The translations under genes and the position numbers were made by a program. A DNA stretch of 64,000 nucleotides, taken from Actinomycetota bacterium. Lineage in GTDB: Bacteria; Actinomycetota; Actinomycetes; Streptosporangiales; Streptosporangiaceae. The stretch is from contig DAHVAR010000179.1 of assembly GCA_027314515.1 (NCBI GenBank), positions 1 to 64,000 on the forward strand. Direction: 5' to 3'. Each line of letters opens with the position of its first letter. The first letter of the stretch is position 1. Shown here piece by piece: positions 1 through 8,493 of this stretch. Under the pieces are notes generated by a model. The model was not told the DNA's origin. It saw only the letters and a list, made by a program, of their open reading frames with translations, and did not search any database.

Positions 1-1
1 C

Positions 2-1450
2 CGGATCACCGCCATGGCCCGCGCGCTGAAGTCCTCCGGCGCCCACGGCAGCCTCGACCTGCTCCGCGCCCACATCTTCATCGGCCTGCTGCTCGGCACC
101 CTGCCGCTCATCCCCCCGCCCGCCGGCGGCCCGCCCGACCCTCAGCCCCCACCCCCCGACGACACCCCGCCCGGCCAGGCAGACGGTGACAGCCCAGCGA
201 GCACGACTGCCGACGACCCGCCCGGCAACGCCGGCCCCGCTGAGCAGCCAGATCACGACACCTCCGGCCAGACGCCCACCGACAGCGCCGCCCTGCCCGA
301 AGACGACGGCCCCGCGGGCATGCCCGCCGACTGCCCTGCCCGGCTCGAGGCCGACGGCACCAGCGGCCCGGCACCTGCCCGGCCCGCCGCTTCCGCGAAT
401 GACAACCTGCCCTGCTGCAGACCGGCCGACCTTGGGCAGCCGGAACGCAGCCAGGAACTTAACGCCGCTGACGACCTGCCAGCCCCAGCCGACGACCTGC
501 CGGGCTGGTGGCCCGACATCCCTGGTCCCGGCGACGCGGACGCACCGCCAGACATCGGCGACCCGCCCGACCCGCCCGGCGGGGCGGCCAGCCAGCCCGA
601 CGACGCCGACGACGACGGCCCGCAGCTGCCATGCCCGGACTGGCCGCCGCTGCCACCACAGCTGCCCGCGACATTCGAGCCAGCGACATCCACCGACGGC
701 GCAGCGCAAGCCAGGGCCGGGCTGCTGGACGTGGTCTTGCCCTGGTCATCGCTGGCCGGGCACGGCCGAGAGCCGGGCCTGCTGGGCCGCATCGGGCCAG
801 TGACCGGCAGGCAAGCACAGCAGCTAGTGATCCTCGCCGCCGCCAGCCCAGCCACCGAGTGGCGGGTCATCGTCACCGGCGACGACGGCCGGGCCATCGC
901 CGTCGAACGCGCCCGGCCGGGCTGGCACCCTCACAGCCGGCACGCTGACACGCACGTGACCGGAGTGGTGGGCCGCGTCACCGTGGCCATCCGTGCCAGC
1001 TGGCTCGCCACACCTCACGCGGGCCTCCGCGGCTGCCCGCCAGCCCTCTGCGAGGTCGCCGACATGATCCTGCGCGCCGCTGAACGAGCAGCCGCACGCG
1101 CCCGCGCCCAAGCCGACCTTGATGCCAGTGCTGGCGGTTGCGCGCACACCACGGCCTCGCCGTCCTACCGGCCGCCGCCGCGGCTCCGGGAGTTCATCGC
1201 GGCCAGGGACATCACCTGCCGGTTCGCCACCTGCGGGCAGCCCGCCTGGCGGACCGACATCGACCACACCCGGCCCTGGCACAAAGGCGGTCCCACCTGC
1301 CGCTGCAACCTCGGCGGATTCTGCCGAACTCATCACCAAGTCAAGCAACTGCCCGGCTGGCACATCGAACAGCCACAGCCAGGCACCTTCGGCTGGACCA
1401 CCCCGGCCGGCCGGAGCTACCAGGTCCAGCCGGACCAGTACCCGGTCTAG
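2..1450 (+). CDS. DUF222/HNH endonuclease-domain protein (13E12 type), 5' end outside window
   Basis: The frame is open to the window edge, and the residues before the track's ATG at 14 (RITAMARALK) still fit the family, so the gene is 5'-truncated by the window. The fragment has the end of the first DUF222 part (LRAHIFIGLLLG), then about 190 residues rich in Pro, Asp and Ala, then the second DUF222 part (LLDVVLPWSSLAG, WRVIVTGDDG). A C-terminal HNH domain follows, with CRFATCG, DIDHTRPWHKGG, CNLGGFCRTHH and a terminal WTTPAGRSY. This layout is typical of multicopy actinobacterial 13E12-repeat proteins, presumed DNA endonucleases of unknown role. The long disordered insert inside the domain is unusual. 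It converges with the next gene. Confidence 0.85.
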   Translation, partial: RITAMARALKSSGAHGSLDLLRAHIFIGLLLGTLPLIPPPAGGPPDPQPPPPDDTPPGQADGDSPASTTADDPPGNAGPAEQPDHDTSGQTPTDSAALPEDDGPAGMPADCPARLEADGTSGPAPARPAASANDNLPCCRPADLGQPERSQELNAADDLPAPADDLPGWWPDIPGPGDADAPPDIGDPPDPPGGAASQPDDADDDGPQLPCPDWPPLPPQLPATFEPATSTDGAAQARAGLLDVVLPWSSLAGHGREPGLLGRIGPVTGRQAQQLVILAAASPATEWRVIVTGDDGRAIAVERARPGWHPHSRHADTHVTGVVGRVTVAIRASWLATPHAGLRGCPPALCEVADMILRAAERAAARARAQADLDASAGGCAHTTASPSYRPPPRLREFIAARDITCRFATCGQPAWRTDIDHTRPWHKGGPTCRCNLGGFCRTHHQVKQLPGWHIEQPQPGTFGWTTPAGRSYQVQPDQYPV

Positions 1451-1490
1451 CCTGCACCGCGCACAGGGCGGCTAAGCGCACCGGCCGACG

Positions 1491-2474
1491 TCAAGATGCG
1501 GCACGTGCCAGGCACGGCAACCCGGCTGCCTGCAGGTCACCAGCGAGCGCATGGAGCTCGGCGGCCGGCACCTGAGTGAGCGGCGGCCGGACCGGACCGC
1601 CGGACATGCCGAGAAGCCCAGCCCAGGCCTTGATATAGGGGACCGGACTGCCGCGCCGGCGGGCCGCGTCGCCGTGCAGCCATCTGGCCGCGACCGCCCG
1701 CACCGGCTCCAGCGTCGCCGAGGTCTCGGCGGCCCGCGTCACGTCCCCGGCCAGCGCCTGCGCGGTGTACTCGCGCATCGGCCGCCAGCCGGGCACCTGG
1801 TAGAGATACGGCGCTGCCGAGGACATGAACACCCGCTGACCATGCTCGACGATGTTCTCCAGCCAGGTGCCCTCATTCGGTTCGCACACCAGGATCCGGT
1901 CCCCGACCTGCCGCAGCACCTCGAGGTAACGGGCATGGTCGCGGCCAACCTTGATGCCGCACACATTCTCGATGTCAGCGAGCCGATCGATCAGTTGCAG
2001 CGACAGACTGGCCCCGGCATACCGGGTGTCAAACAGCCAGATGCCGATACTGACGTTCCGGCACAGCCAGGAGAACCAGTCATAAAGCCCGTCGTCGTCC
2101 GCGCTCGGGTAGTACGGGTTGATTACTACGGCGAAGTCGGCACCCGCCGCCTCCGCGTGCCTGGTCAGCTCTATCGCCTCGGTCACGCTGTGATGGCCGG
2201 TGTGCGCGATGACCTGGCACTTGCCGCGCGCCGCGGCGACGACGGCAGCCACGAGCTGGCGGCGCTCCGCACCGCTTAGCGCCCAGAACTCGCTCATCAC
2301 CCCGGCGCAGAACACCCCGTCGACGCCGAGGTCGCCGGTAAGCCGTTCCATGTCCGCGCCGAGCGCCGCGGTGTCTAGCTGGCCGTCGCGATCGAACGGC
2401 GTCGTCGTGGCAGCCCACAGCCCGCTGAAGCGCTCCCGCGCCGCAGCCTTCGCCTCTGCTGGTGCGTAATCCAC
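1491..2474 (-). CDS. Dihydrodipicolinate synthase (DapA) family lyase
   Basis: A 327-residue TIM-barrel class I aldolase of the DapA/NAL family. The Schiff-base lysine is in CGIKVGRDHARY and the catalytic tyrosine is in VINPYYPSADD. The family does reversible pyruvate-dependent or related aldol cleavage of 2-keto acids. It is not the housekeeping dapA, because it is the last gene of a catabolic ABC-importer operon and is 13 bp from the alpha/beta hydrolase. The N-terminus (RFSGLWAATTTPFDRDG) is a standard family start. The window holds a second, diverged member at 12081-13010. Substrate unknown. Confidence 0.85.
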   Translation of the reverse strand: MDYAPAEAKAAARERFSGLWAATTTPFDRDGQLDTAALGADMERLTGDLGVDGVFCAGVMSEFWALSGAERRQLVAAVVAAARGKCQVIAHTGHHSVTEAIELTRHAEAAGADFAVVINPYYPSADDDGLYDWFSWLCRNVSIGIWLFDTRYAGASLSLQLIDRLADIENVCGIKVGRDHARYLEVLRQVGDRILVCEPNEGTWLENIVEHGQRVFMSSAAPYLYQVPGWRPMREYTAQALAGDVTRAAETSATLEPVRAVAARWLHGDAARRRGSPVPYIKAWAGLLGMSGGPVRPPLTQVPAAELHALAGDLQAAGLPCLARAAS

Positions 2475-2486
2475 TGGTGCCTCCGG

Positions 2487-3527
2487 TCAGAGCGTCTCCG
2501 CCAGCCAGTCCGCGACCGCCGGCCTGGCCTTGTACCAGACATTGTTCAGGATGTGCACGCCGTCGTCGAAGATCAGCGTCGTGACCGGGCCGCCGTACTC
2601 CGCCGCGACCTTCTCCGCCTGCGCTGGCGGTGAGGCGGCGTCGAGACCGCCGTACACCTGAAGCAGCGGCACCGTGGCCTGGCCCGCTGCGCCGGCCAGC
2701 GTGACCGACTCCATGACCGCCGCCGGATCCGGCCCGAGGTACTGGTACTGGCCCACCTTCGACAGCGGTTCCATGGTCTCGAACCGTCCGGCCGGCGTAT
2801 ACCAGCTCGAGATCGACACCACAGCGCTCACTCGGTCGTCGATAGCCGCAGTGCGGATGGCGAAGAGCCCGCCATAGGAGATGCCGCCCACCGCCAGGCG
2901 CCCGGTGTCCAGGTCCGGCCGGTCCGCCAGTACGTCGATGATGGCCTGAACCGCCCGCTCGTAGTCCGGCCGCAGCTTGCCCTGCAAGCTCACGCTGCCC
3001 TGGCCCGGCCCGTCGAACGCCGCGACGGCCATGCCCCTGGCGACGATGTAATCGCCGAGGTTGTACAGCTCCTCCTTGGTCGAGTCGGCACCGGGAAGCA
3101 ACAGCACGACCGGCGGCCGGGCCGGGACGGCCGGGATTCGCAGGTAGCCGTTCAGCGTCAGGTGCTCGAACGGCACGGTGAGGATCTCCATCGGCGGGTC
3201 CAGGTGCGGCGCCGCCTTCTCCCAGGCCGTGGCCATGCCGGCCAGCGCAGCGCGGAACTGGTCCTGGTCGTGCGAGAACATGAAGCTGGCCCAGTGGTAG
3301 AACAGGCCGGCCCGCAGATAGGCGTCGCCCGCGGTAAGGCGCCGCCCGGCCGCCAGTGCCTCGTCGCCGCGCTCGACATGGCGCTCGGCTTGCCGGCACC
3401 AGACGGCACACCACTGCTCGTAGTCGGTCACCTCCTCGCGTAGTTGCTCGAACTCGAAGGGCGAGACGTAGTTAGACAGGATCCGCCAGGTAAAGCGGCG
3501 GTACATCGACTCCAGCCGGTCGTCCAT
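2487..3527 (-). CDS. FrsA-like alpha/beta hydrolase (2,6-dihydroxypseudooxynicotine hydrolase-like)
   Basis: A 346-residue protein with a helical N-terminal cap (about residues 1-115) and an alpha/beta-hydrolase core. The oxyanion segment is LLLPGADSTKEELYN, strand 4 is AAFDGPGQGSVS, the nucleophile elbow is GGISYGGLFA, and the late acid/His region is YGGLDAASPP and DDGVHILNN. This arrangement fits the FrsA/DUF1100 group that includes 2,6-dihydroxypseudooxynicotine C-C hydrolase. It probably hydrolyses a C-C or ester bond in a pathway intermediate. It lies 10 bp from the acyl-CoA dehydrogenase gene in the same operon. A paralogue is at 18392-19456. The substrate is inferred only to class level. 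Confidence 0.8.
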   Translation of the reverse strand: MDDRLESMYRRFTWRILSNYVSPFEFEQLREEVTDYEQWCAVWCRQAERHVERGDEALAAGRRLTAGDAYLRAGLFYHWASFMFSHDQDQFRAALAGMATAWEKAAPHLDPPMEILTVPFEHLTLNGYLRIPAVPARPPVVLLLPGADSTKEELYNLGDYIVARGMAVAAFDGPGQGSVSLQGKLRPDYERAVQAIIDVLADRPDLDTGRLAVGGISYGGLFAIRTAAIDDRVSAVVSISSWYTPAGRFETMEPLSKVGQYQYLGPDPAAVMESVTLAGAAGQATVPLLQVYGGLDAASPPAQAEKVAAEYGGPVTTLIFDDGVHILNNVWYKARPAVADWLAETL

Positions 3528-3536
3528 GGGCCTCCT

Positions 3537-4766
3537 TCAGCTTCCTGCTGCGATCGCGGCCGTACCGCTGGCCTGCCGGCCGGCCAGCCGCTGCTCCGCC
3601 TGATGCTCGCCAACCCGCAGAGTCATCAGGGCACTGGTGCCGTTCCCGTGTGTCATCGTGAGTGCGTCGCGGGCCAGCTTCTCGGCCGGGCAGCCTGCCA
3701 TGATCCCGCGGCCGCCGAACAGGAACAGTGCCTTCTGGGTGACCTCGATGGCCACTTCGGCCGTGTACACCCGCACTCCCCAGGACAGCTCGGGGTCGAA
3801 AGACGGTGCGTGCGAGTACTCCCACGCCGCCCGGAGCAGGAAGCTGCGAGCGGCGTCCAGCAAGATGCGCATCCGGCCGAGGTCGTGGGCGACAAGCTGG
3901 TGCCGGTGAATGGGCACGCCGCCCTGCACCCGGTCCAGTGACCAGTCCAGCGCCGCCTCGTAGGCGGACCTGGCGATGCCCAGGCACATCGCGCCGTTGG
4001 TGATGTTGGCGGCGATCAGTCCCCGCTCCGCGGCGGCATACCCGTCACCGACGGCGGTCATGGCATGATCCCCGCCGATGCGGCAGCCGGTGAACCACAC
4101 GTCGGACTGCGGCGACCCACGCTGGCCCAGCTTTGCGTACAGCGGCCCGGTCGCCACCCCCGGTGACGCGGCCGGGACAGCAAACATGGTCGCGCCGCGC
4201 CGGATTCCGGCGGCCGGGTCAGTCCGGGCGAGGACGAAGTACAGCGACGCGATGGGGCCATTGGTGATCATGGCCTTATGCCCGTCCAGCACCCAGTCGC
4301 CGCCATCCGGCCGCGCTCGCAGCATGGCGCCGTGGCCGGGCGCGTCATAGGGCAGCGCGTTGTCCGAGCCAGCCGCCGGCTCAGTGCTGGCGCTGGCCGG
4401 CACGAAGCGCTCGTCCTCGGCGATGCCCCGGACAACGAGGTCGCGGATCGGGGCGGGCATGCGCGGCACCAGGCGGGCGAAGCGCCAGTAATGCCGGAAG
4501 AAGTAGGCGACTGACACGTCGCCCGCCGCGAGTTCCTCGGCTACCAGGCACTGGATCACCATGTCCGCTCCTATCCCGCCAAGCTCGGGCGGGAGCGGCA
4601 GGGCCTTAAGGCCCAGTGCCGTGCCTTCTCGCATCAGGTCGAAGGGAAACTCTTCCGCGCTGGCAAGCTGCTCCAGGCGCGGCACGGCCGGCCGTACCAC
4701 GCGCTGGGCATAGTCCCTGGTCCTGTCCACCAGGTCCCGCTGACGGCTGGTGAGCTCGAAGTCCAT
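3537..4766 (-). CDS. Acyl-CoA dehydrogenase
   Basis: A flavin-dependent acyl-CoA dehydrogenase of about 409 residues. It has the helical N-domain (MDFELTSRQRDLVDRTRDYA), the FAD/substrate middle beta domain (PASASTEPAAGSDN, WVLDGHKAMITNG) and the C-terminal helical bundle (QKALFLFGGRGIMAG). It would alpha,beta-dehydrogenate an acyl-CoA, passing electrons to ETF. I prefer the ATG at 4766 because residue 1 then matches the usual family N-terminus; the track's ATG at 4823 adds 19 atypical residues. The Liv operon places it in catabolism of an imported compound. The natural acyl chain is unknown. Confidence 0.88.
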   Translation of the reverse strand: MDFELTSRQRDLVDRTRDYAQRVVRPAVPRLEQLASAEEFPFDLMREGTALGLKALPLPPELGGIGADMVIQCLVAEELAAGDVSVAYFFRHYWRFARLVPRMPAPIRDLVVRGIAEDERFVPASASTEPAAGSDNALPYDAPGHGAMLRARPDGGDWVLDGHKAMITNGPIASLYFVLARTDPAAGIRRGATMFAVPAASPGVATGPLYAKLGQRGSPQSDVWFTGCRIGGDHAMTAVGDGYAAAERGLIAANITNGAMCLGIARSAYEAALDWSLDRVQGGVPIHRHQLVAHDLGRMRILLDAARSFLLRAAWEYSHAPSFDPELSWGVRVYTAEVAIEVTQKALFLFGGRGIMAGCPAEKLARDALTMTHGNGTSALMTLRVGEHQAEQRLAGRQASGTAAIAAGS

Positions 4767-4855
4767 CTCTGGCACTTTCGTCCGGGGCCGCGCCGCGGCC
4801 AGTGGGTCAGGCCGCGATGACATCCTCGATGGGGTCGGGCAACTCGTGCACCGGG

Positions 4856-4890
4856 ACCGCCGCCGGTCTCACCGCCGCCGGTCTCACCGG
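4856..4890. repeat. 15-bp tandem repeat at livF 3' end
   Basis: Two and a third copies of accgccgccggtctc span the livF stop codon and the start of the gap to the acyl-CoA dehydrogenase gene. This is one of many short GC-rich tandem repeats in the window. Confidence 0.8.
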
Positions 4891-5630
4891 CCCCGGTCCC
4901 CCGCCGGGACTTCGCCTTCCTCGATGGTGCCGCCCAGGTACAGCGCCCGCATCTGCGGGTTCGCCAGGATCTCCGCGCCGGTGCCCTCCAGCCGTACCCG
5001 GCCTGTCTCTATCACCACGCCGTGGTCGGCCAGGCCAAGCCCGACGCGCACGTTCTGCTCCACCAGCAGGATCGTCCGGCCGTTGTCGCGCATCTGCCTG
5101 ATGCTGTCGTACATCATGGCGGCAGCCCGCGGCTCGAGGCCCATCGAAGGCTCGTCCAGTACCACCAGGGCGGGGTCCAGCATCAGCGCGCGGGCGAACT
5201 CCACCATCCGCTGCTGCCCGCCGGACAGCTGCCCGGCTCGCTCGCCCGCCCGCTCGCCCACGATCGGGAACTGCTCGGTCACCGTCGCGATGCGCGCGCG
5301 CACCGCGCTCGCGTCTCGCAGCAGGAAGCCGCCGAGCTCGACGTTCTCCCGGACGGTCAGCTCGGGAAACAGGTTCCTCGACTGCATGACCTGGACGATG
5401 CCGCACCCGAGGATCTTGCGCGGCGTGGCGCCGCCGATCTCGGCGCCGCGGAAGGTAACGCTGCCGACCCGCGGCCGGAGCAACCCGCTGACGACCTTGA
5501 GCAGAGTCGACTTCCCGGCACCGTTGGGGCCGACCACGCAGGTGATGGAACCGTCCTGCACGGTCAGGTTCACTCCGCGCAGGACGTCACCGCTGCCGTA
5601 ACCGGCGAACAGGCCGGAGATGGTCAGCAT
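4884..5630 (-). CDS. livF: Branched-chain amino acid-type ABC transporter ATPase LivF
   Basis: A 248-residue nucleotide-binding subunit of a HAAT-family importer. It has Walker A GPNGAGKST (residues 34-42), the ABC signature LSGGQQRMVEFARAL, Walker B LVVLDEPSMGLEPR and the switch His region LLVEQNVRVGL. It would pair with LivG to drive uptake through LivH/LivM. Its ATG is one base after the livG stop, showing translational coupling. The C-terminus ends in a short repeat-rich tail. 'Branched-chain amino acid' is only the family name; the operon context suggests a different small carboxylate or amide substrate. Confidence 0.92.
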   Translation of the reverse strand: MLTISGLFAGYGSGDVLRGVNLTVQDGSITCVVGPNGAGKSTLLKVVSGLLRPRVGSVTFRGAEIGGATPRKILGCGIVQVMQSRNLFPELTVRENVELGGFLLRDASAVRARIATVTEQFPIVGERAGERAGQLSGGQQRMVEFARALMLDPALVVLDEPSMGLEPRAAAMMYDSIRQMRDNGRTILLVEQNVRVGLGLADHGVVIETGRVRLEGTGAEILANPQMRALYLGGTIEEGEVPAGDRGR

Positions 5631-5631
5631 G

Positions 5632-6381
5632 TCAGCCCGCCTCTCTCATGTCGCTGCCCAGGTAAGCCTCGAGGACGTCAGGGTTGGCCCGCACTTCCTC
5701 GGGCGCACCAGCGGTCAGGGCGCAGCCCTGATGCATGACCAGCACCCGGTCACACAGGCCCATGACGAACTCCATGTCGTGCTCCACGATCACGAATGTG
5801 ATGCCCTCTTTGTTCAGCGCCCGGATGCGGTCTGCCAGACCTCGCAGCAGCGTCGGGTTCACTCCGCCAGCCGGCTCGTCCAGCAGCATGACCGAAGGCC
5901 TGGCAACCGTGATGAACGCGAACTCCAGCAGCTTCTGCTGGCCGTAAGACAACCCGCCGGCCGGCTCCTCCGCCAGCGGGGTAAGCCCGACGAATTCCAG
6001 CACCTCCATCGCGCGGCTGCGCTCCGCGGCGGACTTCCAGGACCGTAGCTGCGCGGCGAAACCCCGCCGCTGGGTGGCGACGTGCAGGTTCTCCAGGACC
6101 GTCAGCCGCGGGAAGATGCGGGTGATCTGGAAGGTCCGCCCGAGCCCCAGCGCGAATACCTGGTCAGCCCTGGCATTGGTGATGTCCTTCCCGCGCAGCG
6201 TGACCTGCCCGGCGTCCGCGGTCTCATACCCGCTGATGACGTTGAACAACGTGGTCTTGCCGGAACCGTTCGGCCCGATCAGGCCGTTGATCGCGCCTTC
6301 CTCGAAGGTCATCGTGCAGCCGGCTAGCGCCTGGATGCCGCCGTATGACTTCCTGACGTCGGACACCTGGAGGATGCTCAC
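5632..6381 (-). CDS. livG: Branched-chain amino acid-type ABC transporter ATPase LivG
   Basis: A 249-residue ATPase with Walker A GLIGPNGSGKTT (about 34-45), signature LSYGQQKLLEFA and Walker B VMLLDEPAGGVNP. The ending VEHDMEFVMGLCDRV is characteristic of LivG. The track shows it inside a 643-residue reading frame whose first part is an out-of-frame shadow of livM. The true start is the GTG at 6381 (VSILQVSDV), which overlaps the livM stop as GTGA. It acts at the inner face of the membrane with LivF. Confidence 0.92.
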   Translation of the reverse strand: MSILQVSDVRKSYGGIQALAGCTMTFEEGAINGLIGPNGSGKTTLFNVISGYETADAGQVTLRGKDITNARADQVFALGLGRTFQITRIFPRLTVLENLHVATQRRGFAAQLRSWKSAAERSRAMEVLEFVGLTPLAEEPAGGLSYGQQKLLEFAFITVARPSVMLLDEPAGGVNPTLLRGLADRIRALNKEGITFVIVEHDMEFVMGLCDRVLVMHQGCALTAGAPEEVRANPDVLEAYLGSDMREAG

Positions 6382-7556
6382 CGTGCTACCTCGTCTCCGC
6401 CCGCCTGGGGCACCGCTGCGGTCGCCGGCGGTGCCTCGGGCGGTCCGGCTGCCGGTGACTGGACCGCAGATGACTGGACCGCAGATGACTGGACCGCCAG
6501 TGCCGGGACAGCCCGCGAACGGGCCGCCGCCCGCCGCCGCGCTACCAGCACGCGCCGCCACAGCTGGGTCACGCTCGGCGCGATCCCGGCCGGCAGCAGC
6601 CGCAGGATCAGAATGAACAGGACACCGTAGGCGATCAGATACAGATTCGCGTTGCCGAACTGGAGATAGAAGTACTGCTGCAGCGGTATCAGCAGCAGCG
6701 CCCCGATGACCGGGCCGGACAGCGTGCCGATACCGCCGACGAAGACCAGCACCGCGACGGCGAGGTCGAAGGTCGGATCGAAGCCGAACTGCGGGTAGAC
6801 CGAGCCGATGAACGGCGCGTAGAGCCCGCCGGCGACGCCGACGAAGAACGCCGATATGGCGTAGGCGATCAGCTTGGTCCGGGCGGCGTTGATGCCGAGC
6901 CCTCTGGCGCGGTCCTCGTCGTCGCGGATCGACAGCAAGCCGAGGCCGTACTTGGACCTGCGGACCCACCAGGACGCTGCGCACGCCACGACGGCAGCGA
7001 CCAGGCCGACGTAGTAGAAGGGCTCGTTGAAGTAGCTCCCCTGCCACGTCGGGAACGACATCTCCAGGCCGCCCGACCCGTTCGTCCAGGACACCAGGTT
7101 GAACGCCAGCAACTGGAGGATGAACATGACCGCGACGGTCAGGATGATGAAGGTGTGCCTGCGAACCCGCAGCACCACATAGCCGATGGGTACCGCCGCC
7201 ACCGCACAAACCAGGCCTGCCACCGGAAGCAGGCCGAAGGTATCCCAGCCTGCCGGGACTTTCGCGTGCATGGCCAGCAGCGCCACCGTGTACTGACCGA
7301 TGCCGTAGTAGGCGGCGTGCCCGATCGAGATGTATCCGGAGTACCCGGAGAAGATGTTCCACCCGATCGCGGCGACCAGGAAGATCATCGTGATCACCGC
7401 GATGGACGTGACTGCCGGGTTCGGGAAGAGCAGCGGGAACACGGCCAGGAAGACCAGCAGCAGGCCGGTGCCCGTCCACCGGATCTGTCTGGGCGGCTCG
7501 TACGGGATGTGCTCGGGAGCGGCTGCGCCCGTCGGTGTCACGTCGATCGCAGTCAC
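6378..7556 (-). CDS. livM: Branched-chain amino acid-type ABC transporter permease LivM
   Basis: A 392-residue multi-spanning permease with about nine to ten hydrophobic segments and LivM landmarks such as GYSGYISIGHAAYYGIG, LSIRDDEDRARGLGINAARTKL and VGGIGTLSGPVIGA. The start overlaps the livH stop by 4 bp (ATGA), and its own stop overlaps the livG GTG. The last 60 residues form an Ala/Pro/Ser-rich cytoplasmic tail carrying a threefold SSAVQ repeat, coded by a 15-bp DNA repeat. The tail lies outside the family core. Confidence 0.9.
   Translation of the reverse strand: MTAIDVTPTGAAAPEHIPYEPPRQIRWTGTGLLLVFLAVFPLLFPNPAVTSIAVITMIFLVAAIGWNIFSGYSGYISIGHAAYYGIGQYTVALLAMHAKVPAGWDTFGLLPVAGLVCAVAAVPIGYVVLRVRRHTFIILTVAVMFILQLLAFNLVSWTNGSGGLEMSFPTWQGSYFNEPFYYVGLVAAVVACAASWWVRRSKYGLGLLSIRDDEDRARGLGINAARTKLIAYAISAFFVGVAGGLYAPFIGSVYPQFGFDPTFDLAVAVLVFVGGIGTLSGPVIGALLLIPLQQYFYLQFGNANLYLIAYGVLFILILRLLPAGIAPSVTQLWRRVLVARRRAAARSRAVPALAVQSSAVQSSAVQSPAAGPPEAPPATAAVPQAGGDEVAR
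6456..6500. repeat. 15-bp tandem repeat, 3 copies, in livM tail
   Basis: Three tandem copies of tgactggaccgcaga (the third with two changes) encode SSAVQ repeats in the LivM C-terminal tail. The unit length keeps the frame. Confidence 0.9.
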
Positions 7557-8425
7557 TGCGCACGCACCGCCTTCCGGCCGAGCAGGCCTTGCGGCCGCAC
7601 CAGCAGGATCAGGATGAGGATCACGTAGAAGGTTGTCTGGCCCCAGGTAGGCGACCAGACCACCGCGACCACGTCCTGGATGACCAGCATGAGCACGGAC
7701 GCGATCAGCGCGCCGCTGAGGCTGCCGAAGCCGCCGAAGATGACGATCGCCAGCAGCCGGGAGATGAGGTCGTAGGAACTGGCCGCGTCGAAGGAGTTGG
7801 TGAGACCGAACACCATCCCCCCCGCCGCGGCCATTGCCACTCCGATGCCGAGGGTGTACGCGGACACCCAGTCGGTGTTGATGCCGACCAGCCGCGCCGC
7901 CGTCGGGTTCTGCATGGATGCTCGCAGGCTGCGGCCGAACCTGGTCCGGTAAAGCAGGTAGTAGACGCCGGCCAGCAGCACCACGCTCATCAGGAATGCG
8001 TAGACGTAGATGTCCGGGAAGATGAGCGAGCCGACAGTGAACGAGTTGTTGACATAGGGAGTGCTGATCTGGACCAGGTTGCTGGTGAAGACCAGGTCGA
8101 GGATTCCTTCCGCGATCGTGCCCACGGCGAACATCACCAGGAGCGACATGATTACGCGGTCTTGCTTGATCGGCCTGATCATAGACCAGTACACGGCGAT
8201 GCCGATCAGGAACATCCCCGGCATGGTGATCACCAGGCTGAGGAAGGGGTCGATGCTCAGGTGCGTGAAGAGCGCATAGCTCAGGTACGCACCAAGGACG
8301 ACCATTATCCCCTGCGCGAAGTTGACTATCTCCATCACGCCGAACACGAGCGTGAGGCCACCAGCCATCAGCGCGTAAAACCCTCCGACCAGGATTCCAT
8401 CAATGATGGCCTGGAGAACCAGCAT
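7553..8425 (-). CDS. livH: Branched-chain amino acid-type ABC transporter permease LivH
   Basis: A 290-residue membrane protein beginning MLVLQAIIDGILVGGFYALMAGGLTLVFG, the usual LivH N-terminus. The conserved EIVNFAQG segment, the RTRFGRSLRASMQNPTAARLVGI cytoplasmic loop and GGFGSLSGALI follow. It forms the translocation pore with LivM. It ends in a 4-bp overlap with livM, and 68 bp separate it from the binding-protein gene, a usual arrangement in which the periplasmic-type component is made in excess. Confidence 0.92.
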   Translation of the reverse strand: MLVLQAIIDGILVGGFYALMAGGLTLVFGVMEIVNFAQGIMVVLGAYLSYALFTHLSIDPFLSLVITMPGMFLIGIAVYWSMIRPIKQDRVIMSLLVMFAVGTIAEGILDLVFTSNLVQISTPYVNNSFTVGSLIFPDIYVYAFLMSVVLLAGVYYLLYRTRFGRSLRASMQNPTAARLVGINTDWVSAYTLGIGVAMAAAGGMVFGLTNSFDAASSYDLISRLLAIVIFGGFGSLSGALIASVLMLVIQDVVAVVWSPTWGQTTFYVILILILLVRPQGLLGRKAVRAQ

Positions 8426-8493
8426 CTGAAACGCTCCCTAGGTTTCTATGTCCTCGCCACGCCGGCTTCGCTCACCTTCCGCGGACTAGGCCG

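Noticed and set aside
2080-3414. 444-residue minus-strand ORF
   Set aside because: Wrong-frame shadow of the FrsA-like and DapA genes, composed of Arg/Gly-rich nonsense.
5632-7563. 643-residue minus-strand ORF as one protein
   Set aside because: Its first 390 residues are a wrong-frame reading of livM; only the last 249 codons, from GTG 6381, are the real livG.
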